NCBI GenBank assembly: GCA_041725875.1
Contig: JBGRQB010000025.1
Location: 1-34,277, forward strand
DNA length: 34,277 nt
Source of the DNA: JBGRQB01 sp041725875
GTDB taxonomy: Bacteria > Bacteroidota > Ignavibacteria > Ignavibacteriales > Melioribacteraceae
Reading direction: 5' to 3'
Position numbers and translations under genes: made by a program. This document shows, piece by piece, positions 16,506-24,821 of this stretch. Positions within the stretch are counted from its first letter, which is position 1. Every line of letters begins with the position of its first letter. A model generated the notes under the pieces. It did no database searches, was not told the DNA's origin, and saw nothing but the letters and a program-made list of their open reading frames with translations.

Positions 16506-17171
16506 TTGAGATTAATTTATTTGTCTGTGTTTGTTGTTGTATTTGATCAGGTTACAAAATTACTTGTAAAAGGTTTGATGAAATATGGAGAAAGTATTGA
16601 ACTGATTGGTGATTTTTTGAAACTGACTTATGTTGAAAATCCCGGTATGGCGTTTGGGTTGGATTTTGGCCCTACGTCAAAAATGTTTCTTTCACTTTTT
16701 TCCGTTATTGCGAGCATAGGACTTGTTTATTATCTGTATAAAATTAAAGATCAGATATTTGTCTACAGATTATCTATAGCCCTTATTTTGGGCGGTGCTT
16801 TTGGTAACTTAATCGACCGTGTATTTTACGGCGTTATATTTGGCGATGCACCCTTACTGTATGGAAAGGTTGTCGATTTTCTAAATGTGGAGTTTTTCGA
16901 TTTTACAATTTTCGGACATACTTACACAAGATGGCCAATCTTTAACATTGCAGATGCTTCGGTTACCATTGGTGTTTTATTATTGATCTTTTTTAACCAT
17001 AAAATACAAGCTTCAGAGTCTGAGGAAAAAGACTCTGAAGCAGTTTTAGCTGCTGATAATGATATTGCAATTGCTGATACAGATGTTGATGACAAAAGAA
17101 ATGATAAAGATGAAAGTAAGGTAAATTCAGAAAATGACGAAGATAATAACCGAGAAGAAGTACAGGTTTGA
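16506..17171 (+). CDS. lspA: Lipoprotein signal peptidase (signal peptidase II) with acidic tail
   Basis: Cleaves the signal peptide of prolipoproteins in the inner membrane. The LspA core (residues 1-165) has four membrane helices and the family motifs VFDQVTKLLVK, YVENPGMAFG, GGAFGNLIDRV and FNIADASVTIG; the Asp residues in NLIDR and NIADA are the catalytic pair. The start is TTG at 16506, with GGAGA 7 nt upstream. The total of 221 aa exceeds the usual 160-170 because of a 55-residue Asp/Glu/Lys/Asn-rich cytoplasmic tail (from about residue 168). A perfect 12 bp inverted repeat at DNA level marks the core-tail junction. The last 38 bp overlap the start of rluD. Confidence 0.95.
   Translation: MRLIYLSVFVVVFDQVTKLLVKGLMKYGESIELIGDFLKLTYVENPGMAFGLDFGPTSKMFLSLFSVIASIGLVYYLYKIKDQIFVYRLSIALILGGAFGNLIDRVFYGVIFGDAPLLYGKVVDFLNVEFFDFTIFGHTYTRWPIFNIADASVTIGVLLLIFFNHKIQASESEEKDSEAVLAADNDIAIADTDVDDKRNDKDESKVNSENDEDNNREEVQV
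17010..17046 (+). other. Strong hairpin inside lspA at the core-tail junction
   Basis: GCTTCAGAGTCT (17010-17021) and AGACTCTGAAGC (17030-17041) are perfect 12 bp arms with an 8-nt loop, followed by AGTTTT. The codons encode Ala-Ser-Glu-Ser-Glu-Glu. The size and stability are like an intrinsic terminator, though the T run is short; it may attenuate transcription into rluD or slow translation. Confidence 0.5.
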
Positions 17172-18126
17172 AATTCCTGAAGGGCAGGGAAGAGAACGTA
17201 TAGATGTTTACCTAGCCAATAATCTTGAATATGCAACACGTAACAGAATGCAGCAGCTTATAAAAGCTGAATTTTGTACTGTTAACGGGAAAATTGTTAA
17301 AACCAATTACAAAATTACTCCGGGAGATGATGTACTTTTAAGAATTCCTTGTTCTCCCAGACCCGAAAAACTTCAGGCAGAAGATATTCCTTTGGATGTT
17401 GTTTACGAAGATGACGACCTTCTTATTGTAAACAAACCTGCAAATATGTGTGTTCATCCCTCAATTGGAAATCATACAGGTACACTTGTTAATGCACTTA
17501 TGCACTACACAAGTAAACTCAGTCATGTTAAAGATGAGGGAAGACCCGGAATTGTACATCGTATTGATAAAGATACAAGCGGACTCCTGGTTATTGCCCG
17601 CGATGAATGGATTCATTCTGAAATAGCAAAGCAGTTTGCAGCACACACGTCAGAAAGAGAATATTGGGCGGTTGTGTGTGGAAGATTCAAAGATTCCAAA
17701 GGTGAAGTAATTGGAAATATCGGCAGAAGTAAAAAAGACAGAAAAGTTTTTACTGTCCACGAAACAGAAGGCAAACACGCTCACACTTTTTATGAAGTGA
17801 TAGAAGAATTTGAATTTGCTACTTTGATAAAACTTCGACTTAAAACAGGTCGAACTCATCAAATTAGAGTTCATATGAACCACATCAACAAGCCAATTTT
17901 TGGTGATCCCTGGTATGGCGGAAGGGCAATTGCGTATACTCCGGTTAATGTTTCCAAGATGAAAGCAAGAGTTGAAAACCTTCTTGAAATTATGCAACGA
18001 CAAGCTCTGCATGCCAAAACTTTAGGCTTTGTTCATCCCAGAACAGGAGAAAACGTAAGTTTCGATTCTCAGTTGCCGGATGATTTCAACTTACTTTTAG
18101 AAAAATTACGAAACGATAATTTTTAA
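17134..18126 (+). CDS. rluD: RluA/RluD-family 23S rRNA pseudouridine synthase
   Basis: Converts uridines to pseudouridine in large-subunit rRNA. 330 aa with an N-terminal S4 RNA-binding domain (residues about 16-80: RIDVYLANNLEYATRNRMQQLIKAEFCTVNGK) and the RluA-type catalytic domain. The motif HRIDKDTSGLLV contains the catalytic Asp145, and KTGRTHQIRVHM and HAKTLGFVHPRTGE are further conserved blocks. The start at 17134 lies inside lspA, which suggests coupled translation. The exact modified positions cannot be read from sequence; RluD (helix 69) is the usual target for this gene next to lspA. Its stop TAA interlocks with the stop of the convergent transglycosylase gene in TTAA. Confidence 0.93.
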   Translation: MTKIITEKKYRFEIPEGQGRERIDVYLANNLEYATRNRMQQLIKAEFCTVNGKIVKTNYKITPGDDVLLRIPCSPRPEKLQAEDIPLDVVYEDDDLLIVNKPANMCVHPSIGNHTGTLVNALMHYTSKLSHVKDEGRPGIVHRIDKDTSGLLVIARDEWIHSEIAKQFAAHTSEREYWAVVCGRFKDSKGEVIGNIGRSKKDRKVFTVHETEGKHAHTFYEVIEEFEFATLIKLRLKTGRTHQIRVHMNHINKPIFGDPWYGGRAIAYTPVNVSKMKARVENLLEIMQRQALHAKTLGFVHPRTGENVSFDSQLPDDFNLLLEKLRNDNF

Positions 18127-19088
18127 TCTTTAATTATGTGCATTGCTCCCTTTTCAGGAATTTTAACTCTGTAAGTTTTTTTACGCTTATTAGTTAATTT
18201 GTTATCTCTGATCCAGGGATTGAAAAGTTTTAGGGTTTTGTAATTAATTTTGTAGCGTTTTGCAAAATCTGCCCAATGGTTAATTTTAGATTTAACCTTA
18301 ACCTGATAAGTTTCAATCGGTTTATATAATTCATCGTCAGTCAGATAATAACCATATTTGGATGGATCTTTAAACAAATCTTTTAAAGCAATTATTCTGA
18401 AAACATATCTGGAAGTTTCTTCGGGTAAAACAAGATTATAATAATTTTTCGCCTTCTGACGTTTTATCTGTCTTCGTATTCCGTTCATTCCGCGATTGTA
18501 TGAAGCCGCGGCAAGAGTCCAGCTCCCGAACTTTTTATATGCATCTTTAAGATATTTACAAGCTGCCAAAGTAGACTTTTCAACGTGATATCTTTCATCA
18601 ATTTCGCTGTTAATTTCCAATCCGTATCTTTTCCCGGCTGCTTTCATAAACTGCCAGAAACCTGTTGCGCCTTTATGAGAAACAGCATTTTCAAGGTTAC
18701 TTTCAATTACCGATAAGTATTTAAAATCTTCTGGAATTCCATTCTCCTTCAATATTTTTTCAATTACCGGAAACCATCTGGCGGATCTTTTAAGAACAAG
18801 AATTGTTGACGAATGATAATATTTATTTACAATCAATTCTCTGTCGAGTCGTTCCTTAACATAAAAATTTTCCAGAGGAACTTTCTCTCCGCAAAAATCA
18901 ATTTTCTCAGGCATCTGAGGTGCAGTACTCATTGCTGTTGAACCGGAAGGTTTCTCCCCTTCCTCATAATTTTGATTCCTTTTTTCAGGCAGAGAAAAAG
19001 AAGATAAGATGATTATTGACGCAATTAAAAAAAGCGAAAGAAAAGAGAAAAGTGAAACCGCCGATTTTGTAACAGATTTTATATTCAT
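18123..19088 (-). CDS. Membrane-anchored lytic transglycosylase (SLT domain, MltD-like)
   Basis: Cleaves peptidoglycan glycan strands in the periplasm. 321 aa: an N-terminal hydrophobic signal or anchor (residues 9-33), a low-complexity linker, and an SLT domain (about 105-235) with catalytic Glu129 in YLSVIESNLENAVSHKGATGFWQF, plus SYNRGMNG. The C-terminal 60 residues (YQVKVKSKINHWADFAKRYKINYKTLKLFNPW) resemble a LysM peptidoglycan-binding module, though degenerate. It diverges from dapF, another peptidoglycan gene, across 96 bp, and converges with rluD by a 4 bp overlap. Confidence 0.92.
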   Translation of the reverse strand: MNIKSVTKSAVSLFSFLSLFLIASIIILSSFSLPEKRNQNYEEGEKPSGSTAMSTAPQMPEKIDFCGEKVPLENFYVKERLDRELIVNKYYHSSTILVLKRSARWFPVIEKILKENGIPEDFKYLSVIESNLENAVSHKGATGFWQFMKAAGKRYGLEINSEIDERYHVEKSTLAACKYLKDAYKKFGSWTLAAASYNRGMNGIRRQIKRQKAKNYYNLVLPEETSRYVFRIIALKDLFKDPSKYGYYLTDDELYKPIETYQVKVKSKINHWADFAKRYKINYKTLKLFNPWIRDNKLTNKRKKTYRVKIPEKGAMHIIKD

Positions 19089-19184
19089 AATTTTGGTCTT
19101 CTTGTTTAAAGAGCTATTTATTTACATAGTTTGCTACCACAAATATATTGAATTGCAAAATTAATTAGGCTAAATTTAATACTT

Positions 19185-20003
19185 ATGAAAAAGATTTTAT
19201 TTAAAAAATTCAGTGGTGCCGGTAACGATTTTGTGTTAGTTGATCAGAAAGACAACCAAAATATCGATCTGGTTCCGGAACTGGTTCAAAAAATATGCAA
19301 CCGAAGAACAGGTGTTGGTGCTGACGGAATTCTTGAAATTAAAGATGTTTCGGGATATGATTTTGATCTGACGTATTACAATGCCGACGGATTTCCCGGT
19401 TCTTTATGCGGAAACGGATCGCGCTGTGCCATAAAATATGCCGGTGATTCTGGCAGGATAACTCAAAACAAAACTCTTTTTATTTGCGATGGAACTGAAT
19501 ATAAAGGAGAAGTTTTAGGAGAAGATCTTGTTAAGTTTTATTTGAATCAGCCCGAAGATCTGAAAAAAAATATAGAAATAAAATTTGATGAAAATACTGT
19601 TAAAGGAGATTTTATTAACAGCGGATCACCTCATTTTGTTACGGAAATTAATTCTGATTTAAACAAATTAAATGTTGAAGATCTCGGGAAAAAAATAAGG
19701 TATCACGAAACATTTTCTCCTCAGGGAACCAATGTGAATTTTGTTCAGCTTGATGGAGAAAAAGTTAAAATCAGAACTTTTGAAAGAGGAGTGGAAGCAG
19801 AAACTCTTGCCTGCGGAACAGGTTGTGTTGCTGCGGCAACGATATTATTTCTAAATGGAAAGATAAAAACACCTGTCAGACTCGAAGTTCAGAGCGGTGA
19901 AACTTTAACAGTAAATTTTGAATTTAACGAAAATAATTTTGAAAATATTTCGTTAGTCGGCCCTGCCAATATGATTTTTGCAGGGGAGTATTATTTAATA
20001 TAA
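19185..20003 (+). CDS. dapF: Diaminopimelate epimerase
   Basis: Converts LL- to meso-diaminopimelate for peptidoglycan and lysine synthesis. 272 aa with both catalytic Cys: Cys75 in DGFPGSLCGNGSRC and Cys210 in ETLACGTGCVAAA. The N-terminal KKFSGAGNDFVLVDQ and RRTGVGADG are family signatures. First gene of a likely three-gene unit: the next gene begins 17 bp after its stop, and the PHP gene 17 bp after that. Divergent from the transglycosylase. Confidence 0.97.
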   Translation: MKKILFKKFSGAGNDFVLVDQKDNQNIDLVPELVQKICNRRTGVGADGILEIKDVSGYDFDLTYYNADGFPGSLCGNGSRCAIKYAGDSGRITQNKTLFICDGTEYKGEVLGEDLVKFYLNQPEDLKKNIEIKFDENTVKGDFINSGSPHFVTEINSDLNKLNVEDLGKKIRYHETFSPQGTNVNFVQLDGEKVKIRTFERGVEAETLACGTGCVAAATILFLNGKIKTPVRLEVQSGETLTVNFEFNENNFENISLVGPANMIFAGEYYLI

Positions 20004-20020
20004 CCAAGGAATTATACCAA

Positions 20021-20326
20021 ATGTCTAGAGTGATTTTTACAATTGAATACGAAGTTAAACCTGAAAAAAGAGACGAATATTTAACGATAGCCAAAGAATT
20101 GAAAAATATTGTTAAGGCTGAAGGATTAGATGAATATACAATCTTTGAAAACTGTAAAAAGACAAACGTATTTGAAGAAAAATACTTTTTTGTAGATGAA
20201 CAGGCTTATGAAGAATTTGACGATATTGAAGATGAAAGAATCGATATCCTTACAAATAAATTATCTGATATGATAAAAGAAACAACAACAAAATATTCTG
20301 TCATGAAAGAAGTATTTGAAATTTAA
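20021..20326 (+). CDS. Small protein, possible dimeric alpha-beta barrel (ABM-like) fold
   Basis: 101 aa, cytoplasmic, acidic. The opening FTIEYEVKPEKRDEYLTIAKELKNIVKAEGLDEYTIFEN and the later KYFFVDEQAYEEFDD have the beta-alpha-beta spacing of antibiotic-biosynthesis-monooxygenase-like ferredoxin folds, in which a strand such as 'YTIFENCKK' follows a long helix. No catalytic residues are recognised. It sits between dapF and a PHP hydrolase with 17 bp gaps. The fold guess is moderate; function is unknown. Confidence 0.7.
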   Translation: MSRVIFTIEYEVKPEKRDEYLTIAKELKNIVKAEGLDEYTIFENCKKTNVFEEKYFFVDEQAYEEFDDIEDERIDILTNKLSDMIKETTTKYSVMKEVFEI

Positions 20327-20343
20327 TATTGCAAAGGACTCTT

Positions 20344-21378
20344 ATGTTTGAATACATTGGAGCTATACATATGCATTCGGTCTTTTCCGACGGAACCGGG
20401 CAGGCTGATGAAATTGCAGGATATGCAAATGAATTGGATCTGGATTATATTATTCTGACAGATCACAATACTATGAGGGCATTTGACGAAGGGTTTGAAA
20501 AGTATTACGGCAATACTCTTATGTTGGTAGGCTGTGAGATAAATGATAAAGAAAACCTTAATCACTACCTTGCAATGCGTATTAATAAACCTGTTTCAAC
20601 AAGATTGCCGGCCATTGAATATGTAAAAAAAGTGAAGGAACTGGGCGGAATAGGATTTATTGCCCATCCTCACGAAAAAAGAAGCCGGTTTGATGACCAT
20701 CCGCCTTATCCCTGGAATGCCTGGGATGCCGATGATTTTAACGGTATGGAAATATGGAATCATATGTCGGAATGGATTGAAGGGTTGACAGAAGAAAATA
20801 AATTTACTCACTTTATTCATCCTCTCAAAACAATTGAAAAACCTGCTGCCGAAACTCTTGTAAAATGGGATGAACTTAATCTCCGGAGAAAAGTTGTTGG
20901 TATTGGCGGAGTTGATGCACACGCTCATAAAGTAAATTTTATGGGTATTATGTTTGAAATTTTCCCCTATAAAGTTCTGTTTAAAGCTGTCAGAACACAC
21001 GTTTTAACAGAAAAAAAACTATCAAAATCTGACACAGAAAATGATAAAATGCTGATTTACTCGGCTCTTGAGCAGGGAAGATGTTTTTTTGCTAATAATT
21101 ATATTCACTCAGCCGCCGGATTTCGCTTTTTTGCCGAAAAAGATAAATTAAAGTATAATATGGGAGATGAAATTCCAGGAACCGGCAAAACAAAACTAAA
21201 GGTGATTTTACCCAAAGTTGATGGGGAAATCAGACTGATTCATAACGGGAAAATGGTTGATTCTGTAATAAACAGTGAATGTGAATTTTTTGTGGAAAAA
21301 AAAGGAATTTACAGGGTAGAAATTTTTTATCAGAATCGCGCCTGGATATTTTCAAATCACATAAGAATTGGTATGTAA
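20344..21378 (+). CDS. PHP-domain metal-dependent phosphoesterase
   Basis: 344 aa. The N-terminal two thirds is a PHP domain with metal-binding motifs HMHSVFSDG (His9, His11, Asp16), LTDHNT (Asp40, His41), FIAHPHEKR and GVDAHAHK. The last 90 residues form a beta-rich domain (LKVILPKVDGEIRLIHNGKMVDSV). PHP proteins of this type hydrolyse phosphoesters such as 3',5'-bisphosphates or short oligonucleotides; the substrate is not clear. The ATG at 20344 is preferred over the in-frame TTG at 20329 because AAAGGA lies 5 nt before the ATG. Last gene of the dapF unit. Confidence 0.88.
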   Translation: MFEYIGAIHMHSVFSDGTGQADEIAGYANELDLDYIILTDHNTMRAFDEGFEKYYGNTLMLVGCEINDKENLNHYLAMRINKPVSTRLPAIEYVKKVKELGGIGFIAHPHEKRSRFDDHPPYPWNAWDADDFNGMEIWNHMSEWIEGLTEENKFTHFIHPLKTIEKPAAETLVKWDELNLRRKVVGIGGVDAHAHKVNFMGIMFEIFPYKVLFKAVRTHVLTEKKLSKSDTENDKMLIYSALEQGRCFFANNYIHSAAGFRFFAEKDKLKYNMGDEIPGTGKTKLKVILPKVDGEIRLIHNGKMVDSVINSECEFFVEKKGIYRVEIFYQNRAWIFSNHIRIGM

Positions 21379-21452
21379 AATTGTAATTTAAGTTGTATAT
21401 TTATGCCTTATATTAAATACGATTTTATAAAATAATTAGTGGAGCTAGCAAC

Positions 21453-22136
21453 TTGGTACAGGATAAAAAATTGGACAAAAAAGAGTTACAAGAAGATCAA
21501 TTAGTTGATTCATTTGCTCACTTAATCGATTTTTATAAGAAAAACCAATCTAAAATTATTGCAACTTTTTCAGCAGTTGTTGTGATAATTGTTGCCTTGG
21601 TTGGATATACAAATTATATGGTTTCACAAAACAAAGAAGCCAACGGAAAGTTATCCAAAGTATTACGTTTTTATAACGGTGCTGATTATAACACTGCAAT
21701 TGAAGGAAGAAACGGAGAATTTGAAGGATTAACCAAAATTGTAAGTGACTACGGAAGTACAGAAGCCGGACAGATAGCAAAAATTTATCTTGCAAATTCT
21801 TTGTTAAGAACAGGAAAAATTGACGAAGCTTTTGATATGTACGATGATTTCAGCGGAAATAAAAAATTATTTATCGCAGCTGCAAAAGCAGGAAAAGCCG
21901 CTTGTAAAGAAGTAAAGAAAGAATATGATTTAGCAGGGAATCTGTACAAAAGTGCTTTTGAAGTTACAGAAAATAATCCTCTAAATTCAGAGTATTTGCT
22001 TAAAGCCGGTAAAGCTTATTTGAAAGCCGGTAAAAAAGAACAGGCAAAAGCAATGTTCCTTAAAATTAAAGATGAATTTGCAGGTACAGCTTCATTTAGC
22101 GAAGCTGACAGATATTTAAACGGAATTAATGGTTAA
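21453..22136 (+). CDS. Single-pass membrane TPR protein (YfgM-like)
   Basis: 227 aa. A polar cytoplasmic N-terminus (1-33) precedes one membrane helix (about 36-58, IIATFSAVVVIIVALVGYTNYMV); the rest is extracytoplasmic and built of TPR-like helix pairs (EAGQIAKIYLANSLLRTGKIDEAFDMY; YLLKAGKAYLKAGKKEQAKAMFLKI). The topology is like YfgM, a periplasmic chaperone partner of the Sec translocon. The start is TTG at 21453, with GGAG 8 nt upstream. Followed by efp after 26 bp. Confidence 0.8.
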   Translation: MVQDKKLDKKELQEDQLVDSFAHLIDFYKKNQSKIIATFSAVVVIIVALVGYTNYMVSQNKEANGKLSKVLRFYNGADYNTAIEGRNGEFEGLTKIVSDYGSTEAGQIAKIYLANSLLRTGKIDEAFDMYDDFSGNKKLFIAAAKAGKAACKEVKKEYDLAGNLYKSAFEVTENNPLNSEYLLKAGKAYLKAGKKEQAKAMFLKIKDEFAGTASFSEADRYLNGING

Positions 22137-22162
22137 TAAGATAAATATAAAAGGAAGAGAAA

Positions 22163-22729
22163 ATGGCTGATACTTCAGATTTCAGAAATGGTTTGATTAT
22201 TAAATTTAAAGATGGCCTTTATACTATTACCGAATTTCAACACGTTAAACCTGGAAAAGGTGGAGCATTTGTAAGAACTACTCTTAAAAATGTTAAATCA
22301 GGAAGAGTTTTAGATAACACTTTCCGTTCAGGTGAAAAAGTTGAAGTTGTTAGAGTTGAAAGAAAAAAATATCAATATCTTTATAAAGAAAGCGACAGTC
22401 TTGTTGTGATGGATTATGAAACTTACGAACAAATTAATGTTGCTGTAAGTCTTATTGGCGACGGTGAAGCTTTTCTTAAAGAAAGTACAGATATAGAAAT
22501 TTTATTTGATGATCAGGATGAAATAGTTACTGTTGAATTACCATTATTTGCTGAGTTGGAAGTTGTTGAAACTGAACCAGGTTTCAGAGGCGATACTGCT
22601 ACAAATGCTATGAAACCGGCAAAACTTGAAACAGGTGTTACAATTAATGTTCCCCTGTTTATTAATGAAGGGGATATGCTCAGAGTTGATACGCGTAAAG
22701 GTGCTTATCACGAGAGATTAAAAAAATAA
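22163..22729 (+). CDS. efp: Elongation factor P
   Basis: Relieves ribosome stalling at proline runs. 188 aa, three-domain EF-P. The loop that reaches the peptidyl-transferase centre is HVKPGKGGAF with Lys32 at the position that other bacteria modify with beta-lysine or 5-aminopentanol; no modification gene is nearby. The C-terminal GVTINVPLFINEGDMLRVDTRKGAYHERL is typical. AAAAGGAAGAG precedes the ATG. Probably cotranscribed with the TPR gene and gcvH. Confidence 0.97.
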   Translation: MADTSDFRNGLIIKFKDGLYTITEFQHVKPGKGGAFVRTTLKNVKSGRVLDNTFRSGEKVEVVRVERKKYQYLYKESDSLVVMDYETYEQINVAVSLIGDGEAFLKESTDIEILFDDQDEIVTVELPLFAELEVVETEPGFRGDTATNAMKPAKLETGVTINVPLFINEGDMLRVDTRKGAYHERLKK

Positions 22730-22771
22730 ATAATTCACGAATTAATAAATCGATTAAACATTGAGGTTATA

Positions 22772-23152
22772 ATGGAAATACCTGCTGGATTAAAGTATAC
22801 TGAAGATCACGAATGGGTAAAAATTGAAGGTAATACTGTTACAATCGGTATCACTGAATATGCCCAGGGTGAACTTGGTGATGTTGTTTACGTAGATGTA
22901 GACGCAGATCTTGATGCAGTTGAAAAAGGCGAATCTTTCGGTACTATTGAAGCTGTTAAAACAGTTAGTGATTTATATGCACCGTGTACTGGTGATGTTT
23001 CTGCTGTTAACGAAGCTTTGGAAGATGAACCTCAGTTAATTAATTCAGATCCTTATGGTGAAGGCTGGATCATCAAAGTTGAACTAAAAGACGCTGGTGA
23101 ACTGGATGAACTTATGGATGCTGATGCTTATAAAGCTCATATCGGACAATAA
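22772..23152 (+). CDS. gcvH: Glycine cleavage system H protein
   Basis: Lipoylated carrier of the glycine cleavage complex. 126 aa. Lys63 in ESFGTIEAVKTVSDLYAP is the lipoylation site, and YTEDHEWVKIEGN at the N-terminus is the family start. The partner genes gcvT and gcvP are not in the window, so it may also serve lipoate relay. It ends the efp unit; a strong terminator lies 8 bp after the stop. Confidence 0.97.
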   Translation: MEIPAGLKYTEDHEWVKIEGNTVTIGITEYAQGELGDVVYVDVDADLDAVEKGESFGTIEAVKTVSDLYAPCTGDVSAVNEALEDEPQLINSDPYGEGWIIKVELKDAGELDELMDADAYKAHIGQ

Positions 23153-23159
23153 GTTTTTT

Positions 23160-23182
23160 GCCCCGTTTTACGGGGCTTTTTT
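23160..23182 (+). terminator. Intrinsic terminator of gcvH
   Basis: GCCCCG / CGGGGC, a 6 bp GC-rich stem with a TTTTA loop, followed by six T's. Confidence 0.9.
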
Positions 23183-23188
23183 ATATCT

Positions 23189-23218
23189 TTGTTACTTAAA
23201 ATTCCATCCTGTTATAAA
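23189..23218 (+). promoter_or_regulatory. Candidate sigma-70-type promoter of guaA
   Basis: TTGTTA (23189-23194), an 18 bp spacer, and TATAAA (23213-23218). It lies directly after the gcvH terminator and about 57 bp before the guaA ATG, with no purine riboswitch visible between. Confidence 0.45.
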
Positions 23219-23274
23219 AAATTTAGTCGTATATTTATTTAGTAAAAATTAAACTTAACCCGGAATAGAATAAA

Positions 23275-24816
23275 ATGAATTTGAATGAATCAATAGTGAT
23301 AATTGATTTTGGGTCTCAGTACACCCAATTAATAGCAAGACGAATCAGAGAAAAGAATGTATATTCTGAAATATTTCCGCATCATAATGGTCTGGAAACA
23401 ATTTTAGAACATAATCCCAAAGGAATAATACTTTCCGGCGGACCTATGAGTGTTTTTGAAGAAGATGCCCCGCAAATTGATAAAAAGATTTTTGAACTTG
23501 GTATTCCTGTTTTAGGAATTTGTTACGGAATGCAGATGGTTGCCAGTAAATTTGGCGGCGAAGTTAAGCAGGCTAAAGACAGAGAATATGGAAAAGCTGA
23601 ACTTGTAATAAGCAAAAAATCTGCCCTGTTTGAAGATGTTTCAGAAAAATCTGTTGTCTGGATGAGTCACGGCGCATATATAACAAAATCACCGGAAGGT
23701 TTTGAAACTATTGCCGAATCTGAAAATTCACCTATTTGTGCTTTTGCAAATGAAGATAAAAAATTCTACGGCGTTCAATTTCATCCGGAAGTTGCACATT
23801 CTGCCGAAGGCGCAAAAATGCTGGATAACTTTGTGTTTAATGTTTGTGGTTGTGAAGGTAACTGGACTCCGGGTAACTTTATAGAAAACAGCGTAAAAGA
23901 AATTAAAGAATTAGTTGGTGACGATAAAGCAATTTGTGCCCTCAGTGGCGGAGTTGATTCATCAGTTGCTGCAATTCTGGTTGATAAAGCACTTCATAAA
24001 AATCTGGTTTGCGTTCACGTTGATACCGGAATGATGCGTAAAAATGAAAGTGCAGATATAATTAAAATGTTTGAAGATGAATATGAGTTAAATCTTATTC
24101 ACATAGATGCTTCCGAACTCTTTTTAGGAAGATTAAAAGGCGTTACAGAACCGGAACAAAAACGTAAGATTATCGGAAATACTTTTATTGAAGTTTTTGA
24201 AGAAGAGGCCAAAAAACATGGCAACATAAAATGGCTGATTCAGGGAACGCTTTATCCGGATGTAATTGAATCGGTTTCAGTTAAAGGAGAATCCGTTACA
24301 ATAAAAACTCATCACAATGTTGGCGGCTTGCCTGAAAAAATGAATATGAAACTGATTGAACCATTCAGATTGCTATTCAAAGATGAAGTAAGAAAAATTG
24401 GTGATGAACTTAAATTACCGGCAGAGTTTGTAAAAAGACACCCTTTCCCGGGTCCGGGACTGGCAGTACGCGTACTTGGCGAAATTACAAAAGAACGTTT
24501 GGATGTTTTACGTGATGCCGATGAAATTTATATAGATGAAATAAAAAAAGCCGGACTTTACGACGAAATCTGGCAGGCATTTGCTGTTTTACTACCTGTG
24601 CAGACAGTAGGAGTTATGGGCGATTGCAGAACTTACGAAAATGTTTGTGCATTGCGTGCAGTAACATCTACTGACGGTATGACCGCTGACTGGTACAGAT
24701 ATGATTATGATGTTTTAGAAAAAATGTCGAACCGTATTATCAGATCAGTACAGGGAATTAACAGAGTATGTTATGATGTGAGTTCAAAACCACCATCAAC
24801 AATTGAATGGGAATAA
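23275..24816 (+). CDS. guaA: GMP synthase (glutamine-hydrolysing)
   Basis: Aminates XMP to GMP using glutamine and ATP. 513 aa, full length. The amidotransferase triad is complete: Cys83 (LGICYGMQM), His170 and Glu172 (QFHPEV). The ATP pyrophosphatase loop is LSGGVDSSVAA (Ser224-Gly-Gly-Val-Asp-Ser-Ser). The dimerisation domain ends with the usual KPPSTIEWE. The start ATG 23275 follows GGAATAG. Its 3' end abuts or overlaps the following TPR gene. Confidence 0.98.
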   Translation: MNLNESIVIIDFGSQYTQLIARRIREKNVYSEIFPHHNGLETILEHNPKGIILSGGPMSVFEEDAPQIDKKIFELGIPVLGICYGMQMVASKFGGEVKQAKDREYGKAELVISKKSALFEDVSEKSVVWMSHGAYITKSPEGFETIAESENSPICAFANEDKKFYGVQFHPEVAHSAEGAKMLDNFVFNVCGCEGNWTPGNFIENSVKEIKELVGDDKAICALSGGVDSSVAAILVDKALHKNLVCVHVDTGMMRKNESADIIKMFEDEYELNLIHIDASELFLGRLKGVTEPEQKRKIIGNTFIEVFEEEAKKHGNIKWLIQGTLYPDVIESVSVKGESVTIKTHHNVGGLPEKMNMKLIEPFRLLFKDEVRKIGDELKLPAEFVKRHPFPGPGLAVRVLGEITKERLDVLRDADEIYIDEIKKAGLYDEIWQAFAVLLPVQTVGVMGDCRTYENVCALRAVTSTDGMTADWYRYDYDVLEKMSNRIIRSVQGINRVCYDVSSKPPSTIEWE

Positions 24817-24821
24817 TATTC

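Noticed and set aside
17042..17171. Acidic LspA tail as a frameshift or fused separate gene
   Set aside because: The frame is continuous, with codon use like the neighbours, and acidic or polar LspA tails are plausible; no internal start signal was found apart from that of rluD.
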